NCBI GenBank assembly: GCA_964539785.1 | Contig: CAZIJQ010000053.1 | Location: 1-18,920 of the forward strand | DNA length: 18,920 bases | Direction of reading: 5' to 3' | Source: JABMPO01 sp964539785 | GTDB lineage: Bacteria; Fidelibacterota; Marinisomatia; Marinisomatales; TCS56 | Shown here: positions 16,523-18,920 of the stretch, one piece after another | How the letters are laid out: each line of letters begins with the position of its first letter | Position numbering within the stretch: position 1 is the stretch's first letter | Notes under the pieces: generated by a model | The model's input: only the letters and a program-made list of their open reading frames with translations | The model's database searches: none | Told to the model about the DNA's origin: nothing | Program-made: the position numbers and the translations under genes

Positions 16523-17824
16523 GTGAAAAAGGTTTACGTGGGGATGTCGGCCGATTTATTCCATTTCGGCCATCTGAATATTATTAACGAAGCTAAAAAA
16601 CTGGGGTATCTAATTGTCGGTGTATTAACCGATGAGGCAATTGCCAGTTATAAACGACTGCCGCATGTTCCGTACAAACAGCGGAAGGTGATCGTAGAAA
16701 ATATTCGTGGCGTGGATGAAGTTGTTCCTCAGGAGTCCCTGGATTATGTTCCCAACCTACGGAAAATCAAGCCCGATTACGTCGTACATGGTGATGATTG
16801 GAAAACAGGTGTCCAAAAAGAAACCAGACAGCGGGTTATTGACGCCTTAAATGAGTGGGGTGGTAAACTGGTTGAGCCAACATATACGGATGGAATTTCA
16901 TCAACACAACTAATCAAAGCGGTAACTGAAAAGGGTACGACACCGAGCAAGCGTCAGAAAACATTGAGGCGCTTATTAGATGTGAAACCGGTTGTGCGAA
17001 TCCTGGAAGCCCATAATGGAATTACCGGTCTGATCGTTGAAAAAACGAAAGTAACGACTAATTTGGGGATACGCGAATTCGATGGCATCTGGTTAAGCAG
17101 CCTTACAGTTTCGACTTCCAAAGGGAAACCGGATACAGAAGTGGTTGATTTTTCCTCCCGTTTTCAGACTATTGATGAAATTCTGGAAGTAACGACAAAA
17201 CCGATAATTGTGGATGGTGATACTGGCGGAGATATTGAACATTTCAGATTCCGAGTTCGTACCCTGGAGCGGATGGGCGTATCGGCCATAATAATTGAAG
17301 ATAAAATTGGCACAAAACGCAATTCACTCTTTGGTACTGATGTCGTTCAAGAACAGGATTCTATTCAGCACTTCGCAAAAAAAATCTCGACTGGTAAAAA
17401 TGCATTAGTCACCTCCGATTTCCTGATCATAGCCAGAATTGAAAGTTTGATCCTGAAACAGGGAATGGAGGATGCGATTAATCGCGCCAAAGCCTATATC
17501 GCCGCTGGCGCCGATGGAATTATGATTCACAGTAAAGAAAAGGATGGCAAGGAGATTGTTGAATTCTGCCAACAGTTCAGAACATTTGAACCAGCGCTGC
17601 CACTAGTTGTTGTACCATCCACCTATGGCCACCTTACTGAAACAGAGCTGGCTGAGCTGGGTGTAAACATTGTCATTTATGGAAATCACCTGATCCGGAG
17701 CGCCTATCCCTCAATGGTTAAAACCGCCGAAACAATCCTGAAAACCAGTCGCTGCCAGGAAGCCTCAGAAGAATTCTGTATGCCGATCAAGGAAATATTA
17801 ACCCTCATTCCGGAAGATTATTGA
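16523..17824 (+). CDS. aepX: Bifunctional cytidylyltransferase-like / phosphoenolpyruvate mutase
   Basis: The 433-residue protein has two domains. Residues 1-136 are a TagD/Pcy-type nucleotidyltransferase: 'HFGH' at 14-17 (the HxGH site) and 'ISSTQL' at 125-130 near its end. Residues about 155-433 are PEP mutase of the isocitrate lyase superfamily: Asp204, 'DGDTGGD' at 231-237 (Asp231, Asp233) and 'EDKIGTKRNS' at 259-268. The last motif is the PEP mutase signature, where lyases have K-x-C-G-H. 'DFLIIARIES' and 'GADGIMIHSK' also match. The mutase rearranges PEP to phosphonopyruvate, the committed step of phosphonate synthesis. The first domain may form a CMP-activated phosphonate. The gene starts with GTG, and its TGA overlaps the next gene's ATG (ATGA), so the two are coupled. 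Similar fusions are known in Bacteroidota. Confidence 0.92.
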   Translation: MKKVYVGMSADLFHFGHLNIINEAKKLGYLIVGVLTDEAIASYKRLPHVPYKQRKVIVENIRGVDEVVPQESLDYVPNLRKIKPDYVVHGDDWKTGVQKETRQRVIDALNEWGGKLVEPTYTDGISSTQLIKAVTEKGTTPSKRQKTLRRLLDVKPVVRILEAHNGITGLIVEKTKVTTNLGIREFDGIWLSSLTVSTSKGKPDTEVVDFSSRFQTIDEILEVTTKPIIVDGDTGGDIEHFRFRVRTLERMGVSAIIIEDKIGTKRNSLFGTDVVQEQDSIQHFAKKISTGKNALVTSDFLIIARIESLILKQGMEDAINRAKAYIAAGADGIMIHSKEKDGKEIVEFCQQFRTFEPALPLVVVPSTYGHLTETELAELGVNIVIYGNHLIRSAYPSMVKTAETILKTSRCQEASEEFCMPIKEILTLIPEDY

Positions 17825-18920
17825 TGAGTATTTCATCACGTGATTTCTTCGATCTTCTTACTAAAAAAGGCATCGGTTTTTTTACCGGAGTACCAGATTC
17901 TCTGCTGAAGGAGTTCTGTCTCTGCCTTGATGATTTGGCTGCGAAAGATCACATTATCTGCGCTAATGAAGGTAATGCAATTGGACTCGCCGCTGGTTAT
18001 CATCTGGGTACCGAAAAATTGCCATTGGTCTATATGCAAAATTCGGGGCTGGGAAATGCAGTTAACCCGTTAATCTCGCTTTGTGACCCGGAGGTGTATT
18101 CAATTCCAATGCTCGTAGTAATTGGCTGGCGTGGGGAACCGGGAGTTGCCGATGAACCGCAGCATAAAAAACAAGGCCAGATACAGGAAAATCTATTAGC
18201 CGCTCTTGACCTACCTTATATAACACTTTCTGGTACTGAGAATAATCTCGAATTAAAAATAAATAGAGCCATAACCAGCGCCATGGCTGACAAACGACCG
18301 TTTGTAATACTGGTGAAAAAAGGCGCTTTCAGTAAATATGAAATAGCGTCAAGCCAGAAAGAAACTGAATTGATAAAACGGGAACAAGCATTAGAAATAA
18401 TCCTGGAACGACTTCCGGATGACGCAATAATTATTTCCACCACCGGTAAAACATCCCGGGAGATTTTTGAAATTCGAGCTGCCCGAAACGAACCACATTT
18501 CAAAGATTTTCTTACAGTGGGATCAATGGGACATTGTTCCTCAATCGCTCTTGGTATCGCTTTGTCTAATCCTGATCGGAAGGTTTTCTGCATCGATGGC
18601 GACGGCGCTTTAATCATGCACATGGGAAGTCTGGCAACAGTCGGAAAGATGCAAGCCAAAAACTTCTTTCATCTTTTGATAAATAATAAAGTGCATGAGT
18701 CGGTTGGAGGTCAAAATACAGCGGCGGATGGTATAGATATACCTGCCCTGGTTAGATCAAATGGCTACAATTCTGTTCAATCATGCAGTAAAAAGACAGA
18801 CCTGAAAAATATTGTTGAACAATTTGTACTGGAAACAGGTCCTGCCTTCCTGGAATTGATGGTGGAGCCCGGATCACGAAACGACCTGGGTCGCCCCACA
18901 ATTAAGCCTGTCGATAACAA
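17824..18920 (+). CDS. aepY: Phosphonopyruvate decarboxylase (C-terminus cut by the window edge)
   Basis: The reading frame from the ATG at 17824 stays open to the window end, giving 365 residues; the family is usually around 375-380, so only a short tail is missing. It is a thiamine-diphosphate enzyme: catalytic Glu49 in 'ANEGNAIGLAAGY', 'MQNSGLGNAVNPL' at 71-83, 'GWRGEPG' at 101-107, the cofactor/Mg motif 'GDGALIMHMG' (259-268) to 'NN' (287-288), 'VHESVGGQ' at 290-297, and 'RNDLGRPT' at 352-359, all typical of this family. It removes CO2 from phosphonopyruvate to give phosphonoacetaldehyde, pulling the unfavourable mutase reaction forward. Its start overlaps the mutase stop. An AEP transaminase or a phosphonoacetaldehyde reductase would be expected just beyond the window. 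Confidence 0.93.
   Translation, partial: MSISSRDFFDLLTKKGIGFFTGVPDSLLKEFCLCLDDLAAKDHIICANEGNAIGLAAGYHLGTEKLPLVYMQNSGLGNAVNPLISLCDPEVYSIPMLVVIGWRGEPGVADEPQHKKQGQIQENLLAALDLPYITLSGTENNLELKINRAITSAMADKRPFVILVKKGAFSKYEIASSQKETELIKREQALEIILERLPDDAIIISTTGKTSREIFEIRAARNEPHFKDFLTVGSMGHCSSIALGIALSNPDRKVFCIDGDGALIMHMGSLATVGKMQAKNFFHLLINNKVHESVGGQNTAADGIDIPALVRSNGYNSVQSCSKKTDLKNIVEQFVLETGPAFLELMVEPGSRNDLGRPTIKPVDN

Noticed and set aside
17836..18039. 67-residue open frame on the minus strand
   Set aside because: Antisense to the start of the decarboxylase gene, with no ribosome site or recognisable sequence.
18216..18659. 147-residue open frame on the minus strand
   Set aside because: It lies antisense to the phosphonopyruvate decarboxylase, whose plus-strand frame carries all the family motifs. 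The antisense translation looks like no known protein.
1..18920. CRISPR array, tRNA, rRNA, insertion sequence or prophage
   Set aside because: I saw no regularly spaced repeats, cloverleaf-like segments, transposase or phage genes, and coding genes fill nearly the whole window.

Overview
The window looks like chromosomal DNA of an uncultured bacterium of the Fibrobacterota-Chlorobiota-Bacteroidota (FCB) superphylum, perhaps Marinimicrobia/Neomarinimicrobiota or a Calditrichota/KSB1-like lineage. The main clue is two neighbouring secreted proteins that end in a 'YPNPFN' type C-terminal sorting domain, which is typical of FCB exported proteins. Outer-membrane porins and lipoprotein-like signals fit a Gram-negative cell. 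The lineage is inferred from memory of such domains, not from a search. I see no rRNA, tRNA, CRISPR array, insertion sequence or phage gene. Genes are tightly packed: no gap between genes exceeds about 120 bases.

Layout. (1) 40-8095, minus strand: six genes read leftwards in the order hemW-like radical SAM protein, S8 subtilisin-like protease with sorting domain, a secreted protein with sorting domain, a probable lipoprotein, a flavin-reductase-like protein, and a membrane iron-sulfur oxidoreductase of the FadF / ETF:menaquinone oxidoreductase type. The last three are separated by only three bases each. (2) 8151-10588, plus strand: a class B acid phosphatase, an alginate-export-type outer-membrane porin that starts on the base after the phosphatase stop, and a GNAT acetyltransferase. 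(3) 10677-13275, minus strand: an OprO/OprP-type porin followed by a DASS-family sodium/dicarboxylate transporter, a plausible outer plus inner membrane uptake pair. (4) 13403 to the right edge, plus strand: an MsbA-like ABC exporter, a LicD-family phosphotransferase-like protein, a cytidylyltransferase-PEP mutase fusion, and a phosphonopyruvate decarboxylase cut by the window edge.

Region 4 is the most interesting part. PEP mutase and phosphonopyruvate decarboxylase together make phosphonoacetaldehyde, the precursor of 2-aminoethylphosphonate (AEP). The cytidylyltransferase domain could activate the phosphonate as a CMP derivative, a LicD-like enzyme could move it onto a glycan or lipid, and an MsbA-like transporter could flip the product. 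This suggests a pathway that decorates a surface glycan or lipid with a phosphonate. The LicD-like protein is itself unusual. It is an internal tandem duplication in which the second copy keeps the acidic active-site residues and the first has lost all of them, so it looks like a pseudoenzyme-enzyme fusion.
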